Notes: generated by a model not told the origin, from the letters alone. Counted from the first letter of the stretch, positions 35,823-44,773 are shown. The stretch: 64,000 nucleotides of DNA from Anaerolineae bacterium (GCA_021463865.1 JAJTXY010000001.1:62001-126000); one strand, 5' to 3'. A program made the numbers and translations.

Positions 35823-36902
35823 ATGACGCTGATACTTGGTATTGAAACTTCGTGCGATGAAACGGCGGCGGCGGTGGTCGAAAATGGACGCTGGTTGCGC
35901 TCGAATGTTATCGCATCGCAAATTGATCTCCATGCCCAGTTTGGCGGCGTGTTCCCTGAAGTAGCGGCGCGTGCCCATATCGAAGCGATTAGCCTGATTG
36001 TGCATGAGGCCCTTGAAAAAGCCGGGGTGACGCTGGATGAGATTGATGCTCTCGCCCTGACTCGTGGGCCGGGATTGGCGGGGGCGCTGCTGGTGGGGGT
36101 CAATTTCGGTAAGGGCCTCGCATTGGGGCGGGGTTTACCCATCATCGGGGTCAATCATCTGGAAGGGCATATCTATTCCAATTGGCTGACCGAACCCGAA
36201 CGCGAGATTGTTTTCCCTGTCCTAAATCTGATCGTGTCGGGTGGGCATACCGAATTGGTGCTGATGACCGATCATGGCACGTATCAATTATTGGGCGAGA
36301 CAATGGATGACGCGGCGGGGGAGGCGTTTGATAAAGTGGGGCGGTTGCTTGGTTTGCCCTATCCCGGCGGGCCATCTATCCAAAAAGCGGCGCAGAACGG
36401 CGACCCGATGGCCTATGATTTTCCGCGTGCCATGTTGGACGAAGGACTGGATTTCAGTTTTTCGGGATTGAAAACGGCGGTGATGCGGGCGGTGCGACCT
36501 CCCCAGACGGGCAAGCGGGTGGCGGGGGTGGAAAGCATGAAATCGGGTGAGATGCGGCCTGATATTTCGATTGCCGATGTCGCGGCGAGTTTTCAGGCAG
36601 CGGCGGTGGAGGTGCTGGTCAAGAAAACGGTGCAGGCGGCAGTGGCCTCCGATGTCACCGAGATTTTGATTTCGGGCGGGGTCAGCGCGAATGGGCCGCT
36701 GCGGGAAGCGATGAAACAGGCTGCGCCGATACCAGTCCGGTATCCACCCCTGTCGCTCTGTACCGATAATGCGGCGATGATCGCGGCGGCAGGCTACTAT
36801 CGGTTTGTAGCGGGGCAGCGCGATGATTTGGCGATGGATATACTCCCGACATGGCCGCTGAATGAACTTTTACCGTATAATGGGGCTAATGGGAAAGGGT
36901 AG
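35823..36902 (+). CDS. tsaD: tRNA threonylcarbamoyladenosine transferase TsaD
   Basis: Transfers the threonylcarbamoyl group to A37 of tRNAs that read ANN codons, with partners TsaB and TsaE. 359 residues, slightly longer than E. coli (337). Metal and substrate residues are intact: MTLILGIETSCDETAAAV at the start, NHLEGHIYSN with H112 and H116, GGHTELVL, and GGVSANGPLR. A lysine-rich insertion lies at about 222-240. The last 35 residues (DDLAMDILPTWPLNELLPYN) are repeated downstream of the next gene, as described in the pseudogene entry. Confidence 0.96.
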   Translation: MTLILGIETSCDETAAAVVENGRWLRSNVIASQIDLHAQFGGVFPEVAARAHIEAISLIVHEALEKAGVTLDEIDALALTRGPGLAGALLVGVNFGKGLALGRGLPIIGVNHLEGHIYSNWLTEPEREIVFPVLNLIVSGGHTELVLMTDHGTYQLLGETMDDAAGEAFDKVGRLLGLPYPGGPSIQKAAQNGDPMAYDFPRAMLDEGLDFSFSGLKTAVMRAVRPPQTGKRVAGVESMKSGEMRPDISIADVAASFQAAAVEVLVKKTVQAAVASDVTEILISGGVSANGPLREAMKQAAPIPVRYPPLSLCTDNAAMIAAAGYYRFVAGQRDDLAMDILPTWPLNELLPYNGANGKG

Positions 36903-36906
36903 TCTG

Positions 36907-37470
36907 ATGCTGCACGAGAGGTTATATACCCCAACAGAATTTTTGGAATTTGTTCAACAGCCCGAAAACGCGGGCCGCTGGTTTGAATTGATGCAAGGGG
37001 AGATTGTTGAAGTGCCGCCACCCACGATTTTGCATACTTTGATTGGCACGGCTTTTGCTCGATTTTTGGGGAATTTTGTGACGACCCATCATCTCGGTTA
37101 TGTGACGGCGGATGGGGGGGCGTATGTGTTGGGGCCGGGCATGATCTATGTCCCGGATGCGGCTTATATTTCCTATGAACGTGCCCCACATGTGCCAGAA
37201 AAGTATTTTTTGGCAGCGCCCGATTTGGCGGTTGAAATCGTATCCCCAAACGATAAACCGCATGAGGTTCAAAAAAAAGTGGCGAATTATTTGGAGGCTG
37301 GGACAAGGTTGGTGTGGGTGGTCTATCCCGAAGAAAAAGCGGTCTATGTGTGGCGTAAAGCCGATGAGGGCCAGATGCTGGTAAAAAAAGTTGACCTCAA
37401 TGGTGTATTGGAGGGCGACGAGGTGCTGCCGCGTTTTCAATTGGCGGTGCGCGATGTGTTTCCTGAGTAA
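36907..37470 (+). CDS. Uma2 family endonuclease (DUF820)
   Basis: 187 residues with the PD-(D/E)xK nuclease fold of the Uma2 family: YVPDAAYIS, APDLAVEIVSPNDKPHEVQK and VANYLEAGTRLVWVVYP. The acidic residues and lysine expected in the active site are present. The biological role of the family, abundant in cyanobacteria and Chloroflexota, is uncertain. The start is ATG 36907, four bases after the tsaD stop; earlier in-frame ATGs inside tsaD lack a better ribosome site. It lies between the tsaD end and a duplicate of that end. Confidence 0.85.
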   Translation: MLHERLYTPTEFLEFVQQPENAGRWFELMQGEIVEVPPPTILHTLIGTAFARFLGNFVTTHHLGYVTADGGAYVLGPGMIYVPDAAYISYERAPHVPEKYFLAAPDLAVEIVSPNDKPHEVQKKVANYLEAGTRLVWVVYPEEKAVYVWRKADEGQMLVKKVDLNGVLEGDEVLPRFQLAVRDVFPE

Positions 37471-37490
37471 CTACTTCTGACGATAGGGTG

Positions 37491-37586
37491 AGCCAGCGCG
37501 ATGATTTGGCGATGGATATTATCCCAACGTGGCCTTTAACCGAACTCCTGCCCTATAACAAAACGACCCACACTGCGTGGGTGTAG
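37491..37586 (+). pseudogene. Duplicate of the tsaD 3' end
   Basis: From 37494 the DNA matches the 3' part of tsaD (from 36816): the first 26 bases are identical, then the match weakens while the protein stays alike (QRDDLAMDIIPTWPLTELLP versus QRDDLAMDILPTWPLNELLP). The frame runs to TAG at 37584-37586. There is no start codon of its own. The identical block is followed by diverged sequence, which looks like a recombination joint rather than a simple tandem duplication. The tail overlaps the terminator of the minus-strand gene at 37621. Confidence 0.75.
37554..37582 (-). terminator. Terminator after the second GlsB-type gene
   Basis: On the minus strand the stem ACCCAC/GTGGGT (plus-strand 37566-37571 and 37577-37582) is followed by CGTTTTGTTAT. 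Outer bases (CGACC/GGTCG) add further pairing. It ends transcription of the gene at 37621-37896. Confidence 0.75.
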
Positions 37587-37620
37587 GTCGCTTTGGTAAA
37601 TTACTGGAAAATCGGGGTTT

Positions 37621-37896
37621 TTAGACTTGGGCCGTGCCTCGGGCTGCTTTCAGGACGAACAGCAACACCAGTGCGCCAAAGAAGGCTACCAAGATGCTGG
37701 GGATATTGATGCCGCTGACATCGCCCCCAATATCAAGCAGGTCAAGAACAAGACCACCGATGATGCCGCCAAAGATACCCACCATGATGTCTTCACCCAA
37801 TGTTTGACCAGTGCGGGTGCCCATCACAACGCTGGCAAGCCAACCTGCAATCGCGCCGACGACAACCCAAATGATGATGCCTGCTACTAAGCCCAT
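37621..37896 (-). CDS. GlsB/YeaQ/YmgE family membrane protein
   Basis: 91 residues with three Gly/Ala-rich helices; IIIWVVVGAIAGWLASVVMG and IMVGIFGGIIGGLVLDLL match the family signature. A consensus AGGAGG precedes the ATG by eight bases. It is a distant paralog of 29350-29631 (same length and topology, modest sequence likeness). Predicted role is in the envelope; no enzyme activity is established for the family. Confidence 0.88.
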   Translation of the reverse strand: MGLVAGIIIWVVVGAIAGWLASVVMGTRTGQTLGEDIMVGIFGGIIGGLVLDLLDIGGDVSGINIPSILVAFFGALVLLFVLKAARGTAQV

Positions 37897-38067
37897 TTCA
37901 TTTTCCTCCTGCTAAGACTGCTTATTGGAAGCAGTTGAATTTCAGAATCTGTATATGGCTAGAGAATACAATGGGACTTAGGGGTATCCATGAACCGGGT
38001 GGGCCAAATCCGGTTAGCCACATGGGGGATATTGAGGGGTACGGATGGGTCAGTCGAAATTGGTGAG

Positions 38068-38611
38068 TTACCAGTTAACGCCATCTTTTGGTTTTGGGGA
38101 TAATCCTTTCCGTAACCTTTCCTCGATATTTTTAGCCCAATGAGATATTTCTTCTTCAACTTCTGATTTGAAATAATCGGCGAGGCTATCCCATTTTTTG
38201 AAAGGTGTTTGGTCGGTCATTTCAAGATAGCGATAAATGGGTGGGTTTTCATTTTTATCGCCAGTTAGGAAATAGAAAAATGTATAGCCTTGGTGCATCC
38301 GAAAAAACAAAAGCATCAGCAGGTAGATCAAAGGGCTTGCCATTTTCCTGCAATAATTCAACCGCTGCTTCTTTCATGCCCATCAAATATTTGTATTGGG
38401 CATCCGTGCCTTGAAAAAGCAAACCCGACTGTTTCCCCAATATCAGCAAAAACTGCCGATACAATTCCGGTAAAAATGTGACCCCCTGATCGGTCATCAA
38501 AGTCTCAATCTCAGCTTCGGTGCAACCGACAATTTCATGAGGTTCGGCGACGTGCGAGGCAATCAGTTTATCACACAGATTCTCTATATAGACGGTGGGT
38601 GGAATTTGCAT
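38068..38611 (-). pseudogene. SMI1/KNR4 family gene with a frameshift
   Basis: Two overlapping frames together make one SMI1/KNR4 (SUKH) protein. The first half runs from ATG 38611 to PADAFVFS, and the second continues with MHQGYTFFYFLTGD and IYRYLEMTD in another frame. Removing one base from the run of six T (plus-strand A run 38302-38307) joins them as FVFRMHQGYTFFYF and gives about 180 residues. The family often gives immunity to toxins in contact-dependent systems. The upstream gene stop (TAG) touches this ATG directly, so the pair is one operon. A sequencing error in the run is as likely as a true mutation. Confidence 0.75.
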
Positions 38612-38962
38612 CTAGAACACCGCAATGCTGATATAGGGATCAACGCTTAGGCTAACCCCATAAGATGCACTCAATATATCATAGTTCTGATTATTGAAAC
38701 CATCAGGGGGAGCAAAGTCGATAAATTTTCTGCCTTTACGTTCGACAATCCTCGCTTCAGGGCAGTTTTTCAGCTTCAGATAAAAAATAGGTTCACCAAT
38801 ACCCTCTTGATATAAAACGAATTCGATTAAATCCCCGGTTATTTTGAGATTCAGCTTTTGAAAAGGTTTGATAACCGAATACGTCTCTATAAGCTCGTAT
38901 TCTTCATATTCTGGAAGGATATTGAGGGTAGCAATAAACTCAGTTTGGTCACGAACAAACAT
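38612..38962 (-). CDS. Hypothetical protein paired with the SMI1/KNR4 gene
   Basis: 116 residues, soluble, beta-rich (SVIKPFQKLNLKITGDLIEF). A consensus GGAGG before ATG 38962 supports the start. Its stop is immediately followed by the SMI1/KNR4 start. Not recognised. The pairing suggests an immunity or accessory role, which is inferred. Confidence 0.5.
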   Translation of the reverse strand: MFVRDQTEFIATLNILPEYEEYELIETYSVIKPFQKLNLKITGDLIEFVLYQEGIGEPIFYLKLKNCPEARIVERKGRKFIDFAPPDGFNNQNYDILSASYGVSLSVDPYISIAVF

Positions 38963-38975
38963 GCCCTTACCTCCT

Positions 38976-40733
38976 CTATAAATCGCTCTCCACTGGAATC
39001 CCTTTGTCCTGCATAGCACCCATCAAGCCCTGCCATTGATCTTCACGCACGGCGACAGCCAATGGGCCAAGTTTGACGCCTAAGAAACGGCGGATTTCGG
39101 GGGTCTCCCAGATGACTTCCATCAAGGCTTCGGTGTCCACACGCAGCACAACCATTTTTTGGATGACCGCCGATGCGCCCTGTGCCTTGCGCCAATTTTC
39201 GATGAGGGCATGGACATGGGGCGGGATGGTGTGGACGGTACGCTGCAAAAAGGTCTCGACATTTTCTGGTTTGATGCCCTGCTGCTCGGCACGTTTAAAG
39301 CCCTTGCTGTTGAGCAAATAAACGTAGGGGTCGGCGGGGTCACCCCATTCGGTAAAACGGGCCAATTGAAAACGATCAATGCGGCTGGCGGCACGCGGAA
39401 CTAACAATTTGCCGGACGCTTCAATGGTTAAGGGTGTTTCGGGGTCTTTGCGATTAGGCCAATCGCCTTGACCTGCCCATGCCTTGCCAAACACGTTGAG
39501 ATGGCAGCCAATCGGAGTGCCATCTGGGTCGTTCATGCCTAAATCTACCAAACCGAGCCAATGCAGCGGGCCAGCGACAATGAATTTTAGCAATGCCCCT
39601 TCGACAGCGTTCCAACTTTCAAAACCGCGCAAGTATTCCCCGGTGCGCCGTTCACGGATATACCAACTCGAATAATCGCCGCCGGGACGCTGGAAATCGG
39701 GTTCGACGGCTTTGATTTCTGTGACCAGCCCATCCAGCGAAACCCATGCTTCAACGGCCTCGAATACGCCGCGCAGGGTTTCACGGGGGAGGGTTGGGTC
39801 ATTTTGCCAGCCCGTCGCTTCGGGTTCGAGGGTGGGGACAAGCCAGAGTTCGTTATAGCCCTCGCTGGTGCGCCAAGCGTCTACTAGAGATTTAACCTGT
39901 GCGGTACGGATACTTTCTAGCCATGTCCGGGCATTTTGGCGGACGGGCTGAAATGCGTTATTGACGACGGCGATTAGGCCCATTTGCCCTGCTAATTGAA
40001 TCAGCAAATCGAGCCGCGCATATTCTTTTGGCCCGACAAATTGAGCCAGTAAATCGTCTTGGAGTTCATTGGCAAGGTAGCCCGATTCCAATCTGGCCTC
40101 ATGCACCTGCAAATAGGCCAAGAGGGTCGTCATGTCGTCTACCAGCGTCGTATCGGCTTTGTGTTGATGGGGCGGCGCTTCCATTTCGAGTTCGACTTCT
40201 GCCATATCCTCGTCGTTTCCTTCTGCCACCGTTTCTTGCTCCTCGTCATCCTCGTCCGGGAAATCGTCGGGTTCGGCGCTTAGATCATAACCCGTTTGAT
40301 GAATAGGCAAGATGGCGGCAAGGTCATCGGGCACAAAAACATAGGGCTGCAATCCCGTTTTGCTCTCATCAAAACCCATCGCCAGCAGGCCGCGATAAAA
40401 CAAGATTTCGCCAATGCCCTTTGGTGCAAGGTGGGGTTTTTCGCGTTCACGTGCGCCCGCGCCGATCTGACGAATTTCGCCATACAATCGCCCAAACTGG
40501 ACAGCAGGCATTTTGTGCTCGCGGGAAGCCAGCAGCATTTGTAACGCCCCGCGCTCGGCATCACTCAGGCGACTCCATTCATGCTCGGCCTGCTCAGGGA
40601 TTAACATGGCTTCGGCGAGACGCTCGGCGGCGGTTTTTTCATCACGGGTGTCTAAATCCACGTCCCAACGATTGGCGATAATTTGGAGCAGGTGCAGGTC
40701 ATATTCAAAGAGGGTCGAGCGCAAATCGGTCAT
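38976..40733 (-). CDS. Helicase-associated-domain protein, probable
   Basis: 585 residues. The N-terminal 140 residues are helical (ERLAEAMLIPEQAEHEWSRL, SDAERGALQMLLASREHKMP), as in winged-helix segments of XPB/Ssl2-like helicase-associated proteins. An acidic linker of about 50 residues (PDDFPDEDDEEQETVAEG) follows, then a long helical body and a C-terminal segment HVHALIENWRKAQGASAVIQ like the helicase C-terminal domain. No Walker motifs are present, so it is not itself a helicase. Starts four bases after the cobalamin adenosyltransferase stop. Confidence 0.5.
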   Translation of the reverse strand: MTDLRSTLFEYDLHLLQIIANRWDVDLDTRDEKTAAERLAEAMLIPEQAEHEWSRLSDAERGALQMLLASREHKMPAVQFGRLYGEIRQIGAGAREREKPHLAPKGIGEILFYRGLLAMGFDESKTGLQPYVFVPDDLAAILPIHQTGYDLSAEPDDFPDEDDEEQETVAEGNDEDMAEVELEMEAPPHQHKADTTLVDDMTTLLAYLQVHEARLESGYLANELQDDLLAQFVGPKEYARLDLLIQLAGQMGLIAVVNNAFQPVRQNARTWLESIRTAQVKSLVDAWRTSEGYNELWLVPTLEPEATGWQNDPTLPRETLRGVFEAVEAWVSLDGLVTEIKAVEPDFQRPGGDYSSWYIRERRTGEYLRGFESWNAVEGALLKFIVAGPLHWLGLVDLGMNDPDGTPIGCHLNVFGKAWAGQGDWPNRKDPETPLTIEASGKLLVPRAASRIDRFQLARFTEWGDPADPYVYLLNSKGFKRAEQQGIKPENVETFLQRTVHTIPPHVHALIENWRKAQGASAVIQKMVVLRVDTEALMEVIWETPEIRRFLGVKLGPLAVAVREDQWQGLMGAMQDKGIPVESDL

Positions 40734-40736
40734 CGG

Positions 40737-41294
40737 TTAACCTTCCTGTCGTGGTGAATGCCATGCAATGTCGCCTCCCCCAGCTTTGGCGTTGGCAGCG
40801 CGGGCCACGACAAACAGCCAATCAGAGAGGCGGTTGAGATAACGCAGCACAAATGGGCCAATCGGTTCTTCTTTTTGCAGCGAGACTACCCAGCGTTCGG
40901 CGCGGCGGCAAACGGTGCGGGCTTGATGGAGGGCCGCTGCTCCGGTTGTCCCCCCCGGCACGATGAAATTTTTGAGTGGGTCGAGGGTCGCGTCTAATTG
41001 GTCTATGTCGTTTTCGAGGGCGGCGACCATTAGTTCATCCACGCGCACTAGCCATGCTGCTTGGGCATCCATCGGTGTGGCAAGGTCGGCCCCGACATGA
41101 AACAATTCCATTTGAATCCGCCCCACCAGCGCATCTATTTCGCCGTCAAGACCGAGCGCACGGGCCAAACCCAATACGCTGTTGAGTTCATCTACTGTGC
41201 CATAGGCGTGCAGCCGAAGATGGTCTTTGTCCACACGCCCCGCTGCAAATAAGCTGGTTTGACCCGTATCACCCGTTTTGGTGTAAATTTTCAA
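40737..41294 (-). CDS. Cob(I)alamin adenosyltransferase, PduO/MMAB type
   Basis: Transfers the adenosyl group of ATP to cob(I)alamin, making coenzyme B12. 185 residues with the family blocks KIYTKTGDTGQTSLF (ATP loop), VDELNSVLGLARAL, and the C-terminal RTVCRRAERWVV then LNRLSDWLFVVARAAN. The start is TTG 41294, seven bases after GGAG; an upstream ATG at 41453 would add about 53 residues that fit no known family. First gene of a two-gene operon. The window also encodes the B12-dependent MetH. Confidence 0.92.
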   Translation of the reverse strand: MKIYTKTGDTGQTSLFAAGRVDKDHLRLHAYGTVDELNSVLGLARALGLDGEIDALVGRIQMELFHVGADLATPMDAQAAWLVRVDELMVAALENDIDQLDATLDPLKNFIVPGGTTGAAALHQARTVCRRAERWVVSLQKEEPIGPFVLRYLNRLSDWLFVVARAANAKAGGGDIAWHSPRQEG

Positions 41295-41420
41295 GCCGCC
41301 GCTCCATCTAACTACTTGTAACAAGGGCTTAAGCGCCTGCTTGTTCAATGAGACCTTCTGTTCTATTGATAGCGCTTGCCAGATTTTTTGGCAAGTGGGG
41401 AGTAGGCATCGCGCCTCTTG

Positions 41421-41516
41421 TATGCAAATATGCAAAAATGTACAATATTGCATATTCGCTTGACCCGTACATTTTATTGCAGGGCATTAAATTTATTTTT
41501 CAGCGACAGTACGGGT
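41421..41516. promoter_or_regulatory. Repeat-rich divergent promoter region
   Basis: Between the cobalamin adenosyltransferase (minus) and the MFS gene (plus). Holds two direct TATGCAAA repeats (near 41421-41435) with an inverted TTGCATA (near 41448-41454), and a separate 8-base inverted pair ACCCGTAC (41463-41470) / GTACGGGT (41509-41516). A TTGACC at 41460-41465 may be a -35 box of the MFS gene. A transcription factor, for example of the TetR or MarR type, could bind here; none is encoded next to it. Confidence 0.35.
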
Positions 41517-41527
41517 AATTTCACACT

Positions 41528-42772
41528 ATGACGACACTCACCCAAATTCAAATGCCCCCGCAGGTGCGTACACTCGATGCCCTGCGCTATGACAACTTCC
41601 GTAAATTTTTCTTCGGACAGTTGGTGTCAGTTTCGGGTACGTGGATGCAACGGGTGGCCCAAGGGTGGCTCGTTTTCCATCTAACACAATCCGAATTGTG
41701 GTTAGGGTTGGTGGCGTGCGCTGCGGGTATCCCTACGCTGTTTTTTGCGCCGTTTGCGGGGGTGTTGGTGGATCGTTATCCCCGCCGTCAAATCCTGCTG
41801 GCGACGCAAATAGCCCTGATGATTATGGCCTTCATTTTGGCTGTCCTGACTTTTATGGATGTCGTGCAGGTGTGGCATGTCATGGTACTGGCCGCGCTTT
41901 CAGGGATTGCGGTATCGTTTGAAGCCCCTTCACGCCATACCCTCATCAGTGATATGGTCGGCCTTGAAAGCCTGAACAGCGGGATTGCACTCAACTCGAT
42001 TATGATGAATGCGTCGGCGGTGATCGGGCCGACATTGGCAGGTATTTTATTGATCGAGGTTGGGCCAGCATGGTGTTTCATGCTGAATGCCGCCAGTTTT
42101 CTCGCCGTAATCCTGTCGCTGCTGTTGATTCATATTCAAAATGTGACCCGCCGGATTGCGGATTTGCACCCACTTGAGCAGTTGCGTGAAGGCCTATCTT
42201 TTTCGCGCCATCACCCCACGATTCGGCCTTTATTGATGCTGGCGGCGTTTAACAGTGTGTTCGGCCTCAATATGGTGAATACGCTGCTGCCTGCCTTCTC
42301 TGCCGAGGTACTGGATGCGCCAAAATCTGGGTTAGCTGCGATTGTCACTGCGATGGGGATTGGGTCAGTGATTGGTGGGACGGTTAATGTCGCACTCGGC
42401 AGGCGTCTGGGGAGGGGGCGATTTGTGAGTGCGGCGACCTTTATTGCTCCGCTGTTGGTGCTGATTTTTTCGCGGTTGACCTATCTGCCGTTTAATATGT
42501 TCATCATTGGGCTTGCTGGATTTGGGTTTATGTCGTTTTATGTGACGACGAATACCCTGATCCAAAGTCAAGTGATTGATGAATATCGAGGGCGGGTGTT
42601 GAGCCTCTATACGCTGACGTTTTTGGGACTCGCACCGTTGGGTGCTTTGTTCATCGGATCAACCGCCCAAGCGATAGGATCAGCCGAGGTCATGACCATG
42701 TGTGCATCTATTGATCTTATCGCCTGTATGTGGATTGTGTTCCACGCCCGTCAAATGCGGACGTTGTTGTAG
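41528..42772 (+). CDS. MFS transporter, EntS/MdtG-like exporter
   Basis: 414 residues, 12 predicted helices. The N-terminal segment FFGQLVSVSGTWMQRVAQGW and the loop DRYPRRQILLATQ (with the MFS signature GxLaDRxgrkxxl-like pattern) place it in the MFS_3 group related to enterobactin and drug exporters. The substrate is unknown. No strong ribosome site before the ATG. A hairpin follows the stop. Confidence 0.85.
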   Translation: MTTLTQIQMPPQVRTLDALRYDNFRKFFFGQLVSVSGTWMQRVAQGWLVFHLTQSELWLGLVACAAGIPTLFFAPFAGVLVDRYPRRQILLATQIALMIMAFILAVLTFMDVVQVWHVMVLAALSGIAVSFEAPSRHTLISDMVGLESLNSGIALNSIMMNASAVIGPTLAGILLIEVGPAWCFMLNAASFLAVILSLLLIHIQNVTRRIADLHPLEQLREGLSFSRHHPTIRPLLMLAAFNSVFGLNMVNTLLPAFSAEVLDAPKSGLAAIVTAMGIGSVIGGTVNVALGRRLGRGRFVSAATFIAPLLVLIFSRLTYLPFNMFIIGLAGFGFMSFYVTTNTLIQSQVIDEYRGRVLSLYTLTFLGLAPLGALFIGSTAQAIGSAEVMTMCASIDLIACMWIVFHARQMRTLL

Positions 42773-42778
42773 GGAAGG

Positions 42779-42802
42779 GGAGCGACCCATGAAGATCGCT
42801 CC
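42779..42802. terminator. Hairpin between convergent genes
   Basis: GGAGCGA (42779-42785) and TCGCTCC (42796-42802) form a 7-base stem between the MFS gene and the convergent cytochrome lipoprotein gene. The T-tract is short, so it could serve both strands weakly. Confidence 0.6.
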
Positions 42803-42817
42803 TTGTTCAAATCAGAT

Positions 42818-44653
42818 TTATTTAAAATGACGACGCAGGGCATCCTTTAGGGCTTGGCGCTGCGTCTCATATTCCTCGTCATCTAGATTGCCTGCTTCAT
42901 ATTCTTCATCAAGCGCGGCAATTTGGGCAATCAATTCCTCGCGCGTGCCTTTAATGCTCACCTTGTGGGTTGTGCTGGTCGTTGTTGTACGCTGTCCAGC
43001 CAAAATCCGCGTCTTTTGAAGATCGTAGAGCATGTACATGCCGCCTGCGACGACCAACAGAATGCCTATCCCCAAAATAAAATTGCGATTGTCTTGGAGG
43101 AAGGAATTTTCATCATCTGTGCTGGTATTGCTAGAACTACCGCTCGTCGTTGAGGTTGACGACGGTGTATTCGGGCCGTCTTTCACCACGTATTGCACGA
43201 CTGTTCCGACTGGAATGGCAGTGGGAATAGTGTACCCATTATACGTAACGTTGTTGTTCAACGTGCGCGGGTCGGTAGGTTGGAATTGATCGCCATCCAA
43301 TTCAAGGCCACGATCTTGAGCAACGAAGACCGAAAAGGCTTCGACTTCATAATTGAAGGCTTGGACAACGGTCATGCTACCCGAATAGGCTTTATTATAA
43401 GTAGCGAGAATACCATCATTTGGACCCGGATAGACGGGGGCACTGTCGTAAAAGACGGTACGAGTACCTTCTTGAACCTGCTCAAAACGTTCGGCTGTGC
43501 CCGCGAAGTCCTCAAGACTTGCATTCACTACGTCATTCGGCAAGGTAATGGTTACGGTACGATTGTCTTGACCGATGTAAATGCGGTCACTGTTATTGAC
43601 AAACTCGAATGTTTGGAGGATCAGCGAAGCGCCTTCAGCGGTGACGGCATCCACGTAAACATCGCTGGCCTCGATCTTAATGTCTACTGGATCGGTGGTG
43701 GTTTCATAAATCAGGAAGGGTAGATTATAGCTACCATCCACTACATCTCCGACAATCAAACTCTGTGAAAACTGGGTGATGCCGGCATAGTCGGTTTGGA
43801 CGGAAGCAATCGCGTTGGGATTGAGCGGCACATTATCAAAACTATAGCTACCGTCAGCGGCCATGGTCGTCTCGGCACTGTAAATCTCTTGGGGTAGGCC
43901 ATTATGATCGAGGGCTGCGACCCGAACTTTTAGCGTGAGATCAGTAGGAAGTGCTCCGCCGGATGTGCCGTTGCTGACCGTGCCTGCTAGTGTGAAGGTG
44001 TCGGTTACATCAATTGCTTCATCGGTAGCGGCGGGAGTGGTATCAGCGGGTTCTTCGGTTGCTGCCGGGGTAGATTCTGTCCCCCCAGTGGAAGATACCT
44101 CTGTTGTAGGAACTTCGGTTGGCGCTTCGGTAGGAACAGGGATGCTGTCGGCGGGTTCTTCGGTGGTATCTGGTAGGGGTTGTGCGACAGCTTCGGTGGC
44201 GTTAGGCGCTGGTGCATTTCCATCACGCAAGGCAAAGGCATAGGCCGCTACATCCCACATTTGGCTTTCGCTGAGGCGGTTGCTCCAAGGCGGCATAATA
44301 CAGGTCTCTTCACCGCGCTTGCCATCCCGCACAATGCCGAACCATGCTTCAACGGTGACATCATCTCCCCGTTCAGCGAGGGCGGGGACGGGACAACTAA
44401 TGCTGGCGGCGGTTGGGCCATCCCCAAGACCTAAATCGCCATGACAGGGAGCACAGTTTGGCACGTACAAATTCGCACCTGCCTGCAAATCAAATGAGGC
44501 CGGAGCCACAATAGTCGGGGTGACAGTCGCAGCCCGGTTCATGCGTGTTGCCACGATTTCAGGCTCAGAGGATGTTTGGATCCCACACCCAACTAGGACA
44601 ATTCCAATCAGTAACAGGGCTATTGCCCATAAATGACGACGAAGAAACGACAT
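42818..44653 (-). CDS. Cytochrome c lipoprotein with SHOCT-like tail
   Basis: 611 residues. Lipoprotein signal with lipobox LVGC (C23), then one haem c domain: CAPCH at 67-71 and the sixth ligand likely Met120 in CIMPPW. A Thr/Pro/Glu-rich linker leads to a carboxypeptidase-regulatory-like beta domain (about 220-300), a second beta domain, a membrane helix (FILGIGILLVVAGGMYML) and a charged C-terminal coil with LDEEYEAGNLDDEEYETQR, which resembles a SHOCT motif. It is anchored at both ends, with the haem outside. It could carry electrons between a quinol-oxidising complex and an oxidase; no such complex is in the window. Start at ATG 44653 after GGAGA. Confidence 0.8.
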   Translation of the reverse strand: MSFLRRHLWAIALLLIGIVLVGCGIQTSSEPEIVATRMNRAATVTPTIVAPASFDLQAGANLYVPNCAPCHGDLGLGDGPTAASISCPVPALAERGDDVTVEAWFGIVRDGKRGEETCIMPPWSNRLSESQMWDVAAYAFALRDGNAPAPNATEAVAQPLPDTTEEPADSIPVPTEAPTEVPTTEVSSTGGTESTPAATEEPADTTPAATDEAIDVTDTFTLAGTVSNGTSGGALPTDLTLKVRVAALDHNGLPQEIYSAETTMAADGSYSFDNVPLNPNAIASVQTDYAGITQFSQSLIVGDVVDGSYNLPFLIYETTTDPVDIKIEASDVYVDAVTAEGASLILQTFEFVNNSDRIYIGQDNRTVTITLPNDVVNASLEDFAGTAERFEQVQEGTRTVFYDSAPVYPGPNDGILATYNKAYSGSMTVVQAFNYEVEAFSVFVAQDRGLELDGDQFQPTDPRTLNNNVTYNGYTIPTAIPVGTVVQYVVKDGPNTPSSTSTTSGSSSNTSTDDENSFLQDNRNFILGIGILLVVAGGMYMLYDLQKTRILAGQRTTTTSTTHKVSIKGTREELIAQIAALDEEYEAGNLDDEEYETQRQALKDALRRHFK

Positions 44654-44773
44654 TCCCCAAATTCTCCTTACGGTAATTTTTTCAGAACAGGGGAATTTTA
44701 CAGCACTGACCAGAAAAAGAAATATGCCCGCTGCAATAATCAACATGGCATATTGTCATGAAAATTGGTTTAG

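Noticed and set aside
41295-41420. Cobalamin riboswitch before the adenosyltransferase
   Set aside because: A CTTGCCA/TGGCAAG hairpin is present at 41375-41395, but the conserved B12-box and overall layout are not seen.
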